A stretch of DNA of 54,486 nt from Polyangiaceae bacterium. Lineage in GTDB: Bacteria; Myxococcota_A; Polyangia; Polyangiales; Polyangiaceae. The notes below the pieces were generated by a model. The model was not told the origin of the DNA and did no database searches. It worked only from the letters and a program-made list of their open reading frames with translations. The stretch covers positions 1-54,486 of the forward strand of contig JAFGBI010000036.1 of the NCBI GenBank assembly GCA_016933275.1. The letters run 5' to 3'. The position numbers and the translations under genes were made by a program. This document shows positions 36,157-43,628 of this stretch, piece after piece (position 1 is the stretch's first letter; each line of letters opens with the position of its first letter).

Positions 36157-36657
36157 TCACTTGGTCACGATACGATCGATGTGGATCGGTTCATCCCAGG
36201 CAGCCTCATAGCCCTCATAGTGCACGATGAAGCGGTCGGTCGCGACCACTTCGAGGATGGTCGCGGCATAGGGCGAGCCGCGCCACATGACGCGCACGCG
36301 TTCCCCCGCACGATACGGGGCGGCGGTCGCAGCAGAGCTGCTCGGTTGGGGTGGTAGGCCCGCGGCGGCCGCGACCTTGGGGGGCGGTGGCGGCGCCGCC
36401 ACGGGTCCGCGGACTCGGCCGAGGATACGTTCCATGCTCACGTCCTCGTCCCAGCGCGACTCATACCCGTCGAAATGGACGCGGAAACGAGTCCGCCCTT
36501 TCACTTCCACCACGTATGCCGGGTACGCAGGCCCCCCTTCTTCCCACTGCACGAGCACGTACTCGCCCACGCGGTACGGCTGCTGGCAGCCGGCTCCGAG
36601 GGCGACCAAGAGGGCGATGGCTCCGAGGACGTGCCCACGCGACATGGCGCCGATCAT
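36157..36657 (-). CDS. Lipoprotein with two Tudor-knot/chromo-barrel-like domains
   Basis: This 166-residue protein has a lipoprotein signal ([19 protein letters not shown], Cys24). Two similar ~50-residue modules flank a Pro/Ala linker: [20 protein letters not shown] ... [20 protein letters not shown], and [20 protein letters not shown] ... [20 protein letters not shown]. The pattern (G..V...W....Y.A.V......F.VHY.GY...WDE.V...RI) is that of the Tudor-knot/MRG15-type chromo barrel, better known from eukaryotic chromatin proteins. Here it sits on an exported lipoprotein, so its ligand must differ. The start at 36657 lies directly against repeat R2; a second ATG at 36645 would be preceded by AGGA that spans the R2 junction. 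Confidence 0.8.
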   Translation of the reverse strand: MIGAMSRGHVLGAIALLVALGAGCQQPYRVGEYVLVQWEEGGPAYPAYVVEVKGRTRFRVHFDGYESRWDEDVSMERILGRVRGPVAAPPPPPKVAAAAGLPPQPSSSAATAAPYRAGERVRVMWRGSPYAATILEVVATDRFIVHYEGYEAAWDEPIHIDRIVTK

Positions 36658-36826
36658 CCTAACCCGGCAGAGCCGGAACCAAACAGGCCAGGCCGCCAGC
36701 GGTCAGCGGTCGGCGGTCAGGTAGAACGTGGAGATCCTGATCGCTGACGCCCGATCGCTGATGGCCACGAGAACATTGAGAGATTCTCTGCCAGATCCGG
36801 TCAAGATCACACCGCAAAGGGACTAG
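36658..36826 (-). repeat. Dispersed repeat R2, copy A (inverted relative to copy B)
   Basis: Read on the minus strand, this 169-bp segment runs from ctagtccc to gggttagg and matches 47444-47619 almost base for base. The main difference is one fewer ctgaccg heptamer in the internal tandem array. It contains two copies of tcagcgatc and a CCGGC-GCCGG hairpin near its 3' end. It stops one base before the ATG of the Tudor-knot lipoprotein gene and so forms that gene's entire proximal leader. Confidence 0.9.
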
Positions 36827-36901
36827 GCCGTGGCTGAGGGCGAGCCACCGGGCGCGCGCCGAAGGATCCACGCCGCCCCCCGGGCCGAACGATCCCTTCG
36901 T

Positions 36902-37729
36902 TCATTCCTCGTCTTCCGCGCGCGCGAGCGCGGCCTCTGGACTCCGGGTGGCGACCCAGCCCGAGAACACGAGCACCAGGCCGATGCCGAGCCCGCCCAA
37001 CCCGACCATCCCGGAGGTGGGCGAGAACGGCCGCGTGGCGCTCGCGGCCCCCGCGGCGACCACCAGCACCGCGGTCGCGTTGAAGGTGACGTGGAGCGCG
37101 AGCCCGGGCAAGAGGGAGCCGCTGACGGCACGCAGGTAGCCGAGCACGGCCCCCGTGAGGATCAGCGTCGGCGCGTGGCGCCAGTTCAGCAGGTGGAGCA
37201 GGAGGAAGCCGATCGTGGTCACGACCGCGGCGACCGTGCGACCGCTCTCGCGCCCGACCAGGCCAAAGAGCGCGCCGCGGACGAGGAGTTCCTCCACCAG
37301 CGGAACGACGCAGGCGACGACCGCGACCATCGCCAGGAGCTGACCCGGCCCGTCGATCTCGAGCAGGAGCGCCCGGCGCGCAAGCTCGTCGGACGGCGTA
37401 GGGACGAGACGTTCCATCCCTCGGCCGAGCGCGGCCGAGGGCAGGTGGAGCAGCATCCCCAACGCCACCCCGGACGCTCCGAGTGCCGGATGGGTCGGTC
37501 GGAGGCCAAGGAGCGACCGGGGCGGGCGCGCCGGCGCGTGCAACCGCAACACCAGCGCCGCCACGCCGAGCACGACCGCCGCCTCGACGGCCCCCGCGAC
37601 CACGACGTCGTAGGCAGCGCCCGGCGCCACCGCGACCAGGGCGGCGAGGGCAACCCAGAGGAACCCCGCGGCCGCCATCGCCCAGAGCAGCGCATGACCC
37701 ACCGAGAATCGGTCCGCCGTCATCCCCAC
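36902..37729 (-). CDS. CPBP-family intramembrane metalloprotease (CAAX/Abi type)
   Basis: This 275-residue protein has about eight hydrophobic segments. The three metal-site motifs of the family are present: EELLVRG (Glu146-Glu147, Arg151), the histidine in FLLLHLLNW (His179), and HVTFN (His213, Asn217). Family members cleave membrane proteins or prenylated peptides, and some give self-immunity to peptides. No bacteriocin-like gene is adjacent. It lies 12 bp downstream of nadB on the same strand, so it may be co-transcribed. A longer frame on the same strand (36807-38390) is a shadow of nadB and this gene. Confidence 0.9.
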   Translation of the reverse strand: MGMTADRFSVGHALLWAMAAAGFLWVALAALVAVAPGAAYDVVVAGAVEAAVVLGVAALVLRLHAPARPPRSLLGLRPTHPALGASGVALGMLLHLPSAALGRGMERLVPTPSDELARRALLLEIDGPGQLLAMVAVVACVVPLVEELLVRGALFGLVGRESGRTVAAVVTTIGFLLLHLLNWRHAPTLILTGAVLGYLRAVSGSLLPGLALHVTFNATAVLVVAAGAASATRPFSPTSGMVGLGGLGIGLVLVFSGWVATRSPEAALARAEDEE

Positions 37730-37741
37730 CCCGCCGGCACC

Positions 37742-39352
37742 CTACCCCCGCCCGCGAAGGTGGGGGAGCACGCCCCGCTTGGCGACCGTGTCCGTGGCGA
37801 GCTCGGGCACCGCAGCCGGACAGTCGATGTTGAAATGCAGGCCGCGGCTCTCGCGGCGCGCCACGGCCGATGACACGATGAGCTCCGCGACCGTGGCGAT
37901 GTTGCGGAGCTCTAGGAGATCGCGCGTCACGAGGTGCTTCCAGTAGTACTCGCGGATCTCGTCCTGCAGGAGCAGGATGCGGGTCGCGGCCCGCCGGAGC
38001 CGCGCGTCGCTCCGCAGGATGCCGACGTAGTTCCACATCAACCGCCGAAGCTCGTCCCAGTTGTGCGACACGATCACGGCCTCGTCGCTGGGGACCGCGG
38101 AGCCGATCTCCCACTCTGGTACGTCCGGAAAGGAGACGGTGCGAAGATCGGCAATCTTCTCCGCCACCTTCTCGGCCGCGCGCGCGGCGAGGACGAGCCC
38201 CTCGAGGAGCGAGTTCGAAGCCAGCCGGTTCGCGCCATGGAGACCGGTGCAGGCCGTCTCCCCAACCGCCCAGAGCCCGGAGAGACTCGTGCGTCCCCGC
38301 ATGTCGGTGGTGACGCCGCCGCACATGAAATGCGCCGCGGGCACCACCGGGATCGGCGCCGCCGCCAGGTCGTATCCGTACTTTTTGCACTCGGCGGAGA
38401 TGTTCGGAAACCTCGCCTCGATGAAGCTCCGGGGCTTGTGGGTGATGTCGAGGACGACGTACTCGGAGCCCGAGCGCTTCATCTCGTAGTCGATCGCCCG
38501 CGCGACCACGTCGCGGGGAGCAAGGTCCCCGAGCGGGTGGTGCTCCCTCATGAAGGCCTCCCCACTCTGGAGACGGAGCACCGCGCCCTCACCACGGAGC
38601 GCCTCGCTGATAAGAAAGTTCTTGGCGCGCGGATCGAAGACCACCGTGGGGTGGAACTGGTAAAACTCCATGTTCGCCACCTCGGCGCCCGCGCGGTAGG
38701 CCATCGCCACCCCGTCACCAGTCGCGACGTCGGGGTTCGAGGTGTAGAGGTAGACCTTGCCCGCGCCACCCGTGGCGAGCACGGTGGCGCGCGCCAGCAC
38801 GGTCTGCACGCGGGCTCCGCGTTCGTCGAGCACGTACGCCCCCACGCACTGGTCGGACTTCCCGTAGCGGGTGCGGGTGACCAGGTCGATGGCCATGTGC
38901 CACTCGAGCACCCTGATCCGCGGGTTCTGGCGCACGGCCGAGGCCAAGACCGTCTCGATCTCCCGCCCGGTAATGTCCCCGGCGTGGGCGACCCGACGCT
39001 GGGAGTGTCCCCCTTCGCGACCGAGGTCGAGCTCGCCATCGTCCTTCTGGGACAGCGCGAGTCCGAGGTTCTTGAGCCACCGCACCGCGGCCGGACCCTC
39101 GCGGACGCACACGTCGACGACGATGCCGTGACAGAGCCCCGCGCCCGCCTCGAGTGTGTCCTTGATGTGCTGTTCAAAGCTGTCGCGTTCGGACAGCACG
39201 GCGGCGACACCGCCCTGGGCCCGGGCGGTCGAGCTGTCATCGAGCGACCGCTTGGTCACCACCAGCACATCGCCGTGTTCGGCCGCGCGGAGCGCGAAGG
39301 TCAACCCGGCGACGCCACTGCCGATCACCAAGTAATCCGTCGAAATGGCCAT
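37742..39352 (-). CDS. nadB: L-aspartate oxidase NadB
   Basis: NadB oxidises aspartate to iminoaspartate with FAD, the first step of NAD synthesis. The ATG at 39352 gives 536 residues. The dinucleotide-binding motif is VIGSGVAGLTFAL (9-21). Other landmarks are STARAQGGVAAVL, AHAGDITGREIE, VLATGGAGKVYLYTSNPD, EFYQFHPTVV, AAHFMCGGVTTDMRGRTSLSG and HGANRLASNSLLEGL. It is complete and normal. nadA and nadC are not in the window. It is divergent from etfB (138 bp). Confidence 0.95.
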   Translation of the reverse strand: MAISTDYLVIGSGVAGLTFALRAAEHGDVLVVTKRSLDDSSTARAQGGVAAVLSERDSFEQHIKDTLEAGAGLCHGIVVDVCVREGPAAVRWLKNLGLALSQKDDGELDLGREGGHSQRRVAHAGDITGREIETVLASAVRQNPRIRVLEWHMAIDLVTRTRYGKSDQCVGAYVLDERGARVQTVLARATVLATGGAGKVYLYTSNPDVATGDGVAMAYRAGAEVANMEFYQFHPTVVFDPRAKNFLISEALRGEGAVLRLQSGEAFMREHHPLGDLAPRDVVARAIDYEMKRSGSEYVVLDITHKPRSFIEARFPNISAECKKYGYDLAAAPIPVVPAAHFMCGGVTTDMRGRTSLSGLWAVGETACTGLHGANRLASNSLLEGLVLAARAAEKVAEKIADLRTVSFPDVPEWEIGSAVPSDEAVIVSHNWDELRRLMWNYVGILRSDARLRRAATRILLLQDEIREYYWKHLVTRDLLELRNIATVAELIVSSAVARRESRGLHFNIDCPAAVPELATDTVAKRGVLPHLRGRG

Positions 39353-39490
39353 GCGCGTGAAGTGGGCGGAACAATGGACCCGGCGCTCTCGTTTGGCAAT
39401 CCGCGACACGTCGCCGCCGGAGGTTGCCGCTGCCGTCCGCACGCGGTATCTGACGGCGCCCCGGCCTCGCAGCCTGGGCCCCGCACACCC

Positions 39491-40318
39491 GTGAAGATCC
39501 TCGTCTCGCTCAAGCGTGTCGCCGACCCGGACCACGCGGACCAGATCCGCCCAAGCGCGGGCGGTGACGCCATCGACACGACCGGGCTCGAGTGGACGCT
39601 GAACCCTTTCGATCACTACGCCCTGGAGGCAGCGCTTCGCCTGACGGAGGACGGACGCGCGCCGAAGCAGCGCCTCGGGGAGGTGGTGGTCATCAGCCTC
39701 GGTCCCGCAGACACCGACGTTCGCCTCCGCAACGCCCTCGCCGCCGGCGCCGACCGCGCGATCCGAGTGGAGACAACCGACGAAGACCTCGATGGACGCC
39801 TCGTCGCCCGGGTGCTCGCAGCCGTCGTCGCCGAGGAACGACCCGATCTCGTGCTCCTCGGCAAGCAGGCCGCGGATGGCGATTCGAACCAGGTCGGACA
39901 GCGCTTGGGCGAACTCCTGGACTGGCCGGTAGCGCCGTTCGCGGTCGCCATTCGGGAGGACTCCAGGGGTTTGGTGGTAGACCGTCTGGTCGATGGGGGC
40001 CTGCTCCGGATCCGGATCGGGCTGCCGGCAGTGGTCACGGTAGATCTCGCGATCGTCGGGCCTTCCGCGGTCAGGTCCCACGCCACGGATCCCTCCCACC
40101 AGTACCAGGAAGGCGTGCGGTTCGCGTCCCTGCTGGCGGTCCGTCAGGCACTGAAGAAGCCGCTCGTCGTGCGGCCACTCTCCGCGCTAGTGGCCGACTT
40201 GAGCCTCGGGGTACGCCGGGTGCGGGCGACGGTGGCGCCACGGCGTCAGCGGGGTCGCCGCGTGGAGAGCGCCGCCGAGCTGGTCTCTTGCTTGGTCGAG
40301 GAGGCGAAGGTGCTCTGA
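39491..40318 (+). CDS. etfB: Electron transfer flavoprotein beta subunit
   Basis: EtfB binds AMP and, with EtfA, passes electrons from acyl-CoA dehydrogenases to the quinone pool. The GTG at 39491 gives 275 residues. The frame is open far upstream, but that is antisense to nadB. It matches the family with VKILVSLKRVADPDHADQIR, LEWTLNPFDHYALEAALRL, VVISLGPADTDVRLRNALAAGADRA and LLGKQAADGDSNQVGQRLGE. The stop shares bases with the etfA ATG (TGATG). Confidence 0.93.
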   Translation: MKILVSLKRVADPDHADQIRPSAGGDAIDTTGLEWTLNPFDHYALEAALRLTEDGRAPKQRLGEVVVISLGPADTDVRLRNALAAGADRAIRVETTDEDLDGRLVARVLAAVVAEERPDLVLLGKQAADGDSNQVGQRLGELLDWPVAPFAVAIREDSRGLVVDRLVDGGLLRIRIGLPAVVTVDLAIVGPSAVRSHATDPSHQYQEGVRFASLLAVRQALKKPLVVRPLSALVADLSLGVRRVRATVAPRRQRGRRVESAAELVSCLVEEAKVL

Positions 40319-41304
40319 TGGTGGACATCCTCGTCATCGGGGAGGTGAGCGCGGGACGACTCCGCCGGGCTACGGGGAGCGCGGTTGCTTTCGCCGAGCG
40401 GATCCATCGTCTCTCCCCAGGAACGACCTCGATCCTCGTGGCAGGCCACGGGATCGCGGGAGCGGTCGACGCAGCGACGGGGTTCGGTGCCGACCGAGTG
40501 CTGGTCGTCGATCACCCGGCGCTGGCGGACGGGGCGCTCGAAGCGCTCTCGCCGACCGTCGCCCGCGTGGCCAAAGACCATGGGCTCACCCTCGCGACCG
40601 CTTCGTCCTTCGGGAAGGATCTCCTGCCTCGGATCGCGGCTCGGCTGGACGCCGGCTACGTCGCCGACTGCAGCGAGGTGACCGCCGAAGGGAGCGGGCT
40701 CGTGTTCCGACGAGCCATCTTCGCGGGCAACGCGTGGGAGCAATCCCGCATCGAGACCCCTCGTGGCGTGGTCGGCGTGCGGCAAAGCGAGGTGACCCCG
40801 CTCGAACCCTCCTCGACCAGGGCCTCGCCGGTCACCACGGTCCCGTACGAGCCGCCGGGAGCGGCCCGCCAGCGCGTCGAGGTCCTCGCCTTCGAGCCTG
40901 TGGTCTCGGAGCGTCCGGATCTCGCCGACGCGCGAGCCATCGTGGCGGGCGGGCGGATGCTGAGGGAGCGCTTCTTCGAGCTCCTCGAGCCCCTGGCGAG
41001 CGAACTCGGGGCCGCCATCGGCGCGACACGCGCCGCCTGTGACGGCGGTTGGGCGCCTCAAGATCTCCAGATCGGGCAGACTGGAAAGATCGTGGCGCCC
41101 GACCTCTACGTCGCGGTCGGGATCTCGGGTGCGATCCAGCACGTCGCGGGGATCCGCCAGGCGAGGGTGATCGTGGCCATCGATCGTGACCCCGAAGCAC
41201 CGATCTTCGAGCTCGCGGACTATGGTCTGGTAGCGGATTTCGAGGTCGCGATCCCAGAGCTGACTCGGCTGCTTGCGGGTGGGCGGGCGTCGGGCCGGGC
41301 GTGA
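40318..41304 (+). CDS. etfA: Electron transfer flavoprotein alpha subunit
   Basis: EtfA carries the FAD of the electron transfer flavoprotein. Its 328 residues comprise an N-terminal ETF domain (VDILVIGEVSAGRL) and the C-terminal FAD domain with ARAIVAGGRMLRERFFELLE, ELGAAIGATRAACDGGWAPQ, IGQTGKIVAPDLYVAVGISGAIQH and a C-terminal ADYGLVADFEVAIPEL. The usual SGGRGL segment reads AGGRML here, so the FAD loop is slightly altered, but the key Arg is kept. No ETF-quinone oxidoreductase or acyl-CoA dehydrogenase is adjacent. Confidence 0.93.
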   Translation: MVDILVIGEVSAGRLRRATGSAVAFAERIHRLSPGTTSILVAGHGIAGAVDAATGFGADRVLVVDHPALADGALEALSPTVARVAKDHGLTLATASSFGKDLLPRIAARLDAGYVADCSEVTAEGSGLVFRRAIFAGNAWEQSRIETPRGVVGVRQSEVTPLEPSSTRASPVTTVPYEPPGAARQRVEVLAFEPVVSERPDLADARAIVAGGRMLRERFFELLEPLASELGAAIGATRAACDGGWAPQDLQIGQTGKIVAPDLYVAVGISGAIQHVAGIRQARVIVAIDRDPEAPIFELADYGLVADFEVAIPELTRLLAGGRASGRA

Positions 41305-41399
41305 TTCGACGTAAATTCCGCCATCGCTTGACAGACCCCGCGCGAGGTTTCATCCTCGCGCGCCCTCGAGGCACCGCCGAGCGGTGCCATCACGCCATA

Positions 41400-41473
41400 C
41401 GGGGCGTAGCGCAGTTTGGTAGCGCGCACGGTTCGGGTCCGTGAGGTCGGCAGTTCGAATCTGCCCGCCCCGA
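41400..41473 (+). tRNA. tRNA-Pro (anticodon CGG)
   Basis: A 74-nt cloverleaf was folded by eye. The acceptor stem is CGGGGCG with CGCCCCG (41400-41406 and 41466-41472), with discriminator A41473. The D arm begins GCGCAG. The anticodon stem is CACGG/CCGTG with loop TTCGGGT, giving anticodon CGG at 41434-41436. The T arm is GGCAG-TTCGAAT-CTGCC. The 3' CCA is not encoded. It reads the CCG proline codon, heavily used in GC-rich genomes. Confidence 0.97.
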
Positions 41474-41626
41474 CAAGAGTATCGCCAGGAAGTCCATGCC
41501 GATCCGCCGAAGGGGGCGCGTTTGAGCGTAGCCGTCGGTGTTGGGCCGCACGGGACCGCGGTGAGGCGGTGATTTCGGGGTGTCGCTTGTCGCGCGCGAT
41601 CGGCCAGAGTACGAAATGATCTGCCT

Positions 41627-42820
41627 GTGGCCTCCCCCGCGTCCGGATCCCTGCCCCCGACGGAAGCCTGGTGGATTCGAGTGCGCGATCGCGCCACGAT
41701 AGGTCCCTTCCCGAGCGACCTCATCGTGCTCGGGATCGAGCGTGGCAAGGTGCCCATCGAGGCGGAGATCCGCCGTGAGGGCACCACCATCTGGCGACCC
41801 CTGGCGTCGGTCCCCGCCTTCTTCCGTGCGATGGGGCTCGACCGGGTACCGCTCCCCGCGCCGCGCCGGGTCGCAGCGCAGACGGACGATGACGACGTCA
41901 CGCGGATCAACGCCTCTCCCACCCATATTCCCCTGCCCACGGGCGGGCCCAACGGGGACGAGGACGACGAGGACGACGAGGCGACCCGAGTCCTCGATGC
42001 GCTGACGTTCCCCCGCCCGCGTCCCAATCAGGACCGGGCGAGGCGGGACGGCCCCCCACCACCTGCGCAGGGCGGGCCGCCGCCCGCCCGAACGGGCCCC
42101 CCACCACCCGCCCGAACCGGCCCCCCACCAGCACCGCGACGGCTACCCCCGTTTGCGGAGACCGGGGACGACAATGAGGCCGCCACGACCGTTCATGACC
42201 ATCCGCCCTCGCTCGAGGGTGCAATCGATCCAGGCATGGCCAGGCCGGCCGCGACGCGCGACGAGGTCCCTCGACGACCCCTGCCCGCGATACCCACGCG
42301 ACCGCTGCCCGCCCCCCCCGAGCAAGCGACGCGCCCCGAGGTCCAACGGTCCCCAGCGACCGATTTGCTGCCACCCGTGCGGCGGTCCACCGCAGCGGCT
42401 GCCGCATTGATGGACGCTGACGATGACGAGAACGACGTCCGCGGCGTCCACGTGGGCCTCACGGACACCCCAGGCGGGTCGATTCGACCCGCGGCCGGAG
42501 TGCCATCCCGCTCCTCGCCACCGGCGAAGCCTGTTGGTCCCTCGAGTTCGCAGAGCCCGCTCTTGCCGAGCGGGCGGCCCCCGCCACCGATTCGCCAACC
42601 GCCAGCCTCGAGTGACCACCCAATGCCATCGGCACCGAGCGGTCGCCCGCCACGTGGCTACCCAGGGCAGGCCTACGGGGCCGCTCGCGCGGACGAGCTC
42701 ACGGGACCAGCTCGCCGCCTCCGGCGGGACCACCACCTGATGAGCATCGCCCTCATCATCCTCGCTCTGGGGTTCCTGGCCACGTTGGGGGTCCTCCTCT
42801 GGCTGGTCATTCGAACCTAG
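41627..42820 (+). CDS. GYF_2-domain, proline-rich single-pass membrane protein
   Basis: This 397-residue protein starts at a GTG. Residues ~8-65 resemble a GYF_2 (DUF4339) domain (WWIRVRDRATIGPFPSDLIV, IRREGTTIWRPLASVPAFFR). This domain is common in myxobacterial signalling proteins and is thought to bind proline-rich segments. Residues ~95-360 are low complexity, rich in Pro, Arg, Ala and acidic patches (GDEDDEDDEATRVLD). The last 25 residues form one transmembrane helix (SIALIILALGFLATLGVLLW) with a tiny tail, so the protein is tail-anchored with its domain in the cytoplasm. The function is unknown. Confidence 0.75.
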   Translation: MASPASGSLPPTEAWWIRVRDRATIGPFPSDLIVLGIERGKVPIEAEIRREGTTIWRPLASVPAFFRAMGLDRVPLPAPRRVAAQTDDDDVTRINASPTHIPLPTGGPNGDEDDEDDEATRVLDALTFPRPRPNQDRARRDGPPPPAQGGPPPARTGPPPPARTGPPPAPRRLPPFAETGDDNEAATTVHDHPPSLEGAIDPGMARPAATRDEVPRRPLPAIPTRPLPAPPEQATRPEVQRSPATDLLPPVRRSTAAAAALMDADDDENDVRGVHVGLTDTPGGSIRPAAGVPSRSSPPAKPVGPSSSQSPLLPSGRPPPPIRQPPASSDHPMPSAPSGRPPRGYPGQAYGAARADELTGPARRLRRDHHLMSIALIILALGFLATLGVLLWLVIRT

Positions 42821-42991
42821 CTTGGATGAGGATGGAGAGGCGGCCCGAAGTCCGGAATCCTTCGCTGCACAAATCCAACGAAGAGCTCGCATTCTCGCCC
42901 GCGCTGTTATAGTGTCACTGCAATCAACGGACTAGTTGCCCGCCCGCTGATCTGGGTCGATAGCGGGCCTTGGCTTCCGAGGAGGCATCCT

Positions 42992-43600
42992 GTGGCGATC
43001 GAAGTTCCTGCCGTTCGTTTGCTCATCGTCGATGATGACCGCGCGATCTGCGAATACATGCAGACCTTGCTCGAGAAGGATGGCTTCGCGGTCCAAACCG
43101 TGAGTGATCCCACGCTGGTGGAGGAGGAGGTCCGCCGTGGTGATTACCACGTGATCATCCTTGACCTGATGATGCCCCGAATGGACGGGATCGAGGTCCT
43201 GCGGCGAATTCGCGGGATCGACTCCGACATCGCCGTGGTGATGTTCACTGCGCACCCGAATCTCGAGTCGGCGGTGGCGTCAATGAAGCTCGACGCCGTG
43301 GACTACATCAAGAAGCCGTTCAACGTCGACGAATTCCGGGAGGTCCTCTCCCGCGTGATGAAGAAGAAGGGGCTCGCGCGAACGCCCGAGGAGCAGCTCC
43401 ACCGCATCATTGGCGATACCATCCGCACGATGCGGAAGGAGAAGGAGCTCACCTTGAAGCAGATGAGCCGCCGCACCGGGCTCAGCATCTCGCTCCTCTC
43501 GCAGATCGAGCGCGCCGAATCGAGTCCATCCATCTCGAGCCTCTACAAGATCGCCCTGGCCCTCGACACGCCGATCCAGGCGTTGTTCGGCAACAACTAG
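42992..43600 (+). CDS. Response regulator with receiver (REC) and XRE-type DNA-binding domains
   Basis: A strong GAGGAGG ribosome-binding site precedes the GTG start; the protein has 202 residues. The receiver domain (residues ~8-122) has the acidic pair DDD (14-16), phospho-acceptor Asp58 (IILDLMMPRMDG), Thr86 and the Lys of YIKKPF. The C-terminal half (~140-198) is an XRE/lambda-repressor-type helix-turn-helix (IRTMRKEKELTLKQMSRRTG, LLSQIERAESSPSISSLYKI) instead of the usual OmpR, NarL or Fis outputs. No kinase is adjacent. The orphan kinase at 26042-27460 is one candidate partner among many. Confidence 0.92.
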   Translation: MAIEVPAVRLLIVDDDRAICEYMQTLLEKDGFAVQTVSDPTLVEEEVRRGDYHVIILDLMMPRMDGIEVLRRIRGIDSDIAVVMFTAHPNLESAVASMKLDAVDYIKKPFNVDEFREVLSRVMKKKGLARTPEEQLHRIIGDTIRTMRKEKELTLKQMSRRTGLSISLLSQIERAESSPSISSLYKIALALDTPIQALFGNN

Positions 43601-43628
43601 CGGCCATATCGCCGCACGCGGAGGTCGA

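Noticed and set aside
36807..38390. A 527-codon minus-strand open frame overlapping the CPBP protease and nadB
   Set aside because: It is Arg/Gly-rich nonsense in a different register. The CPBP frame shows all three metal-site motifs and the nadB frame its full FAD fold.
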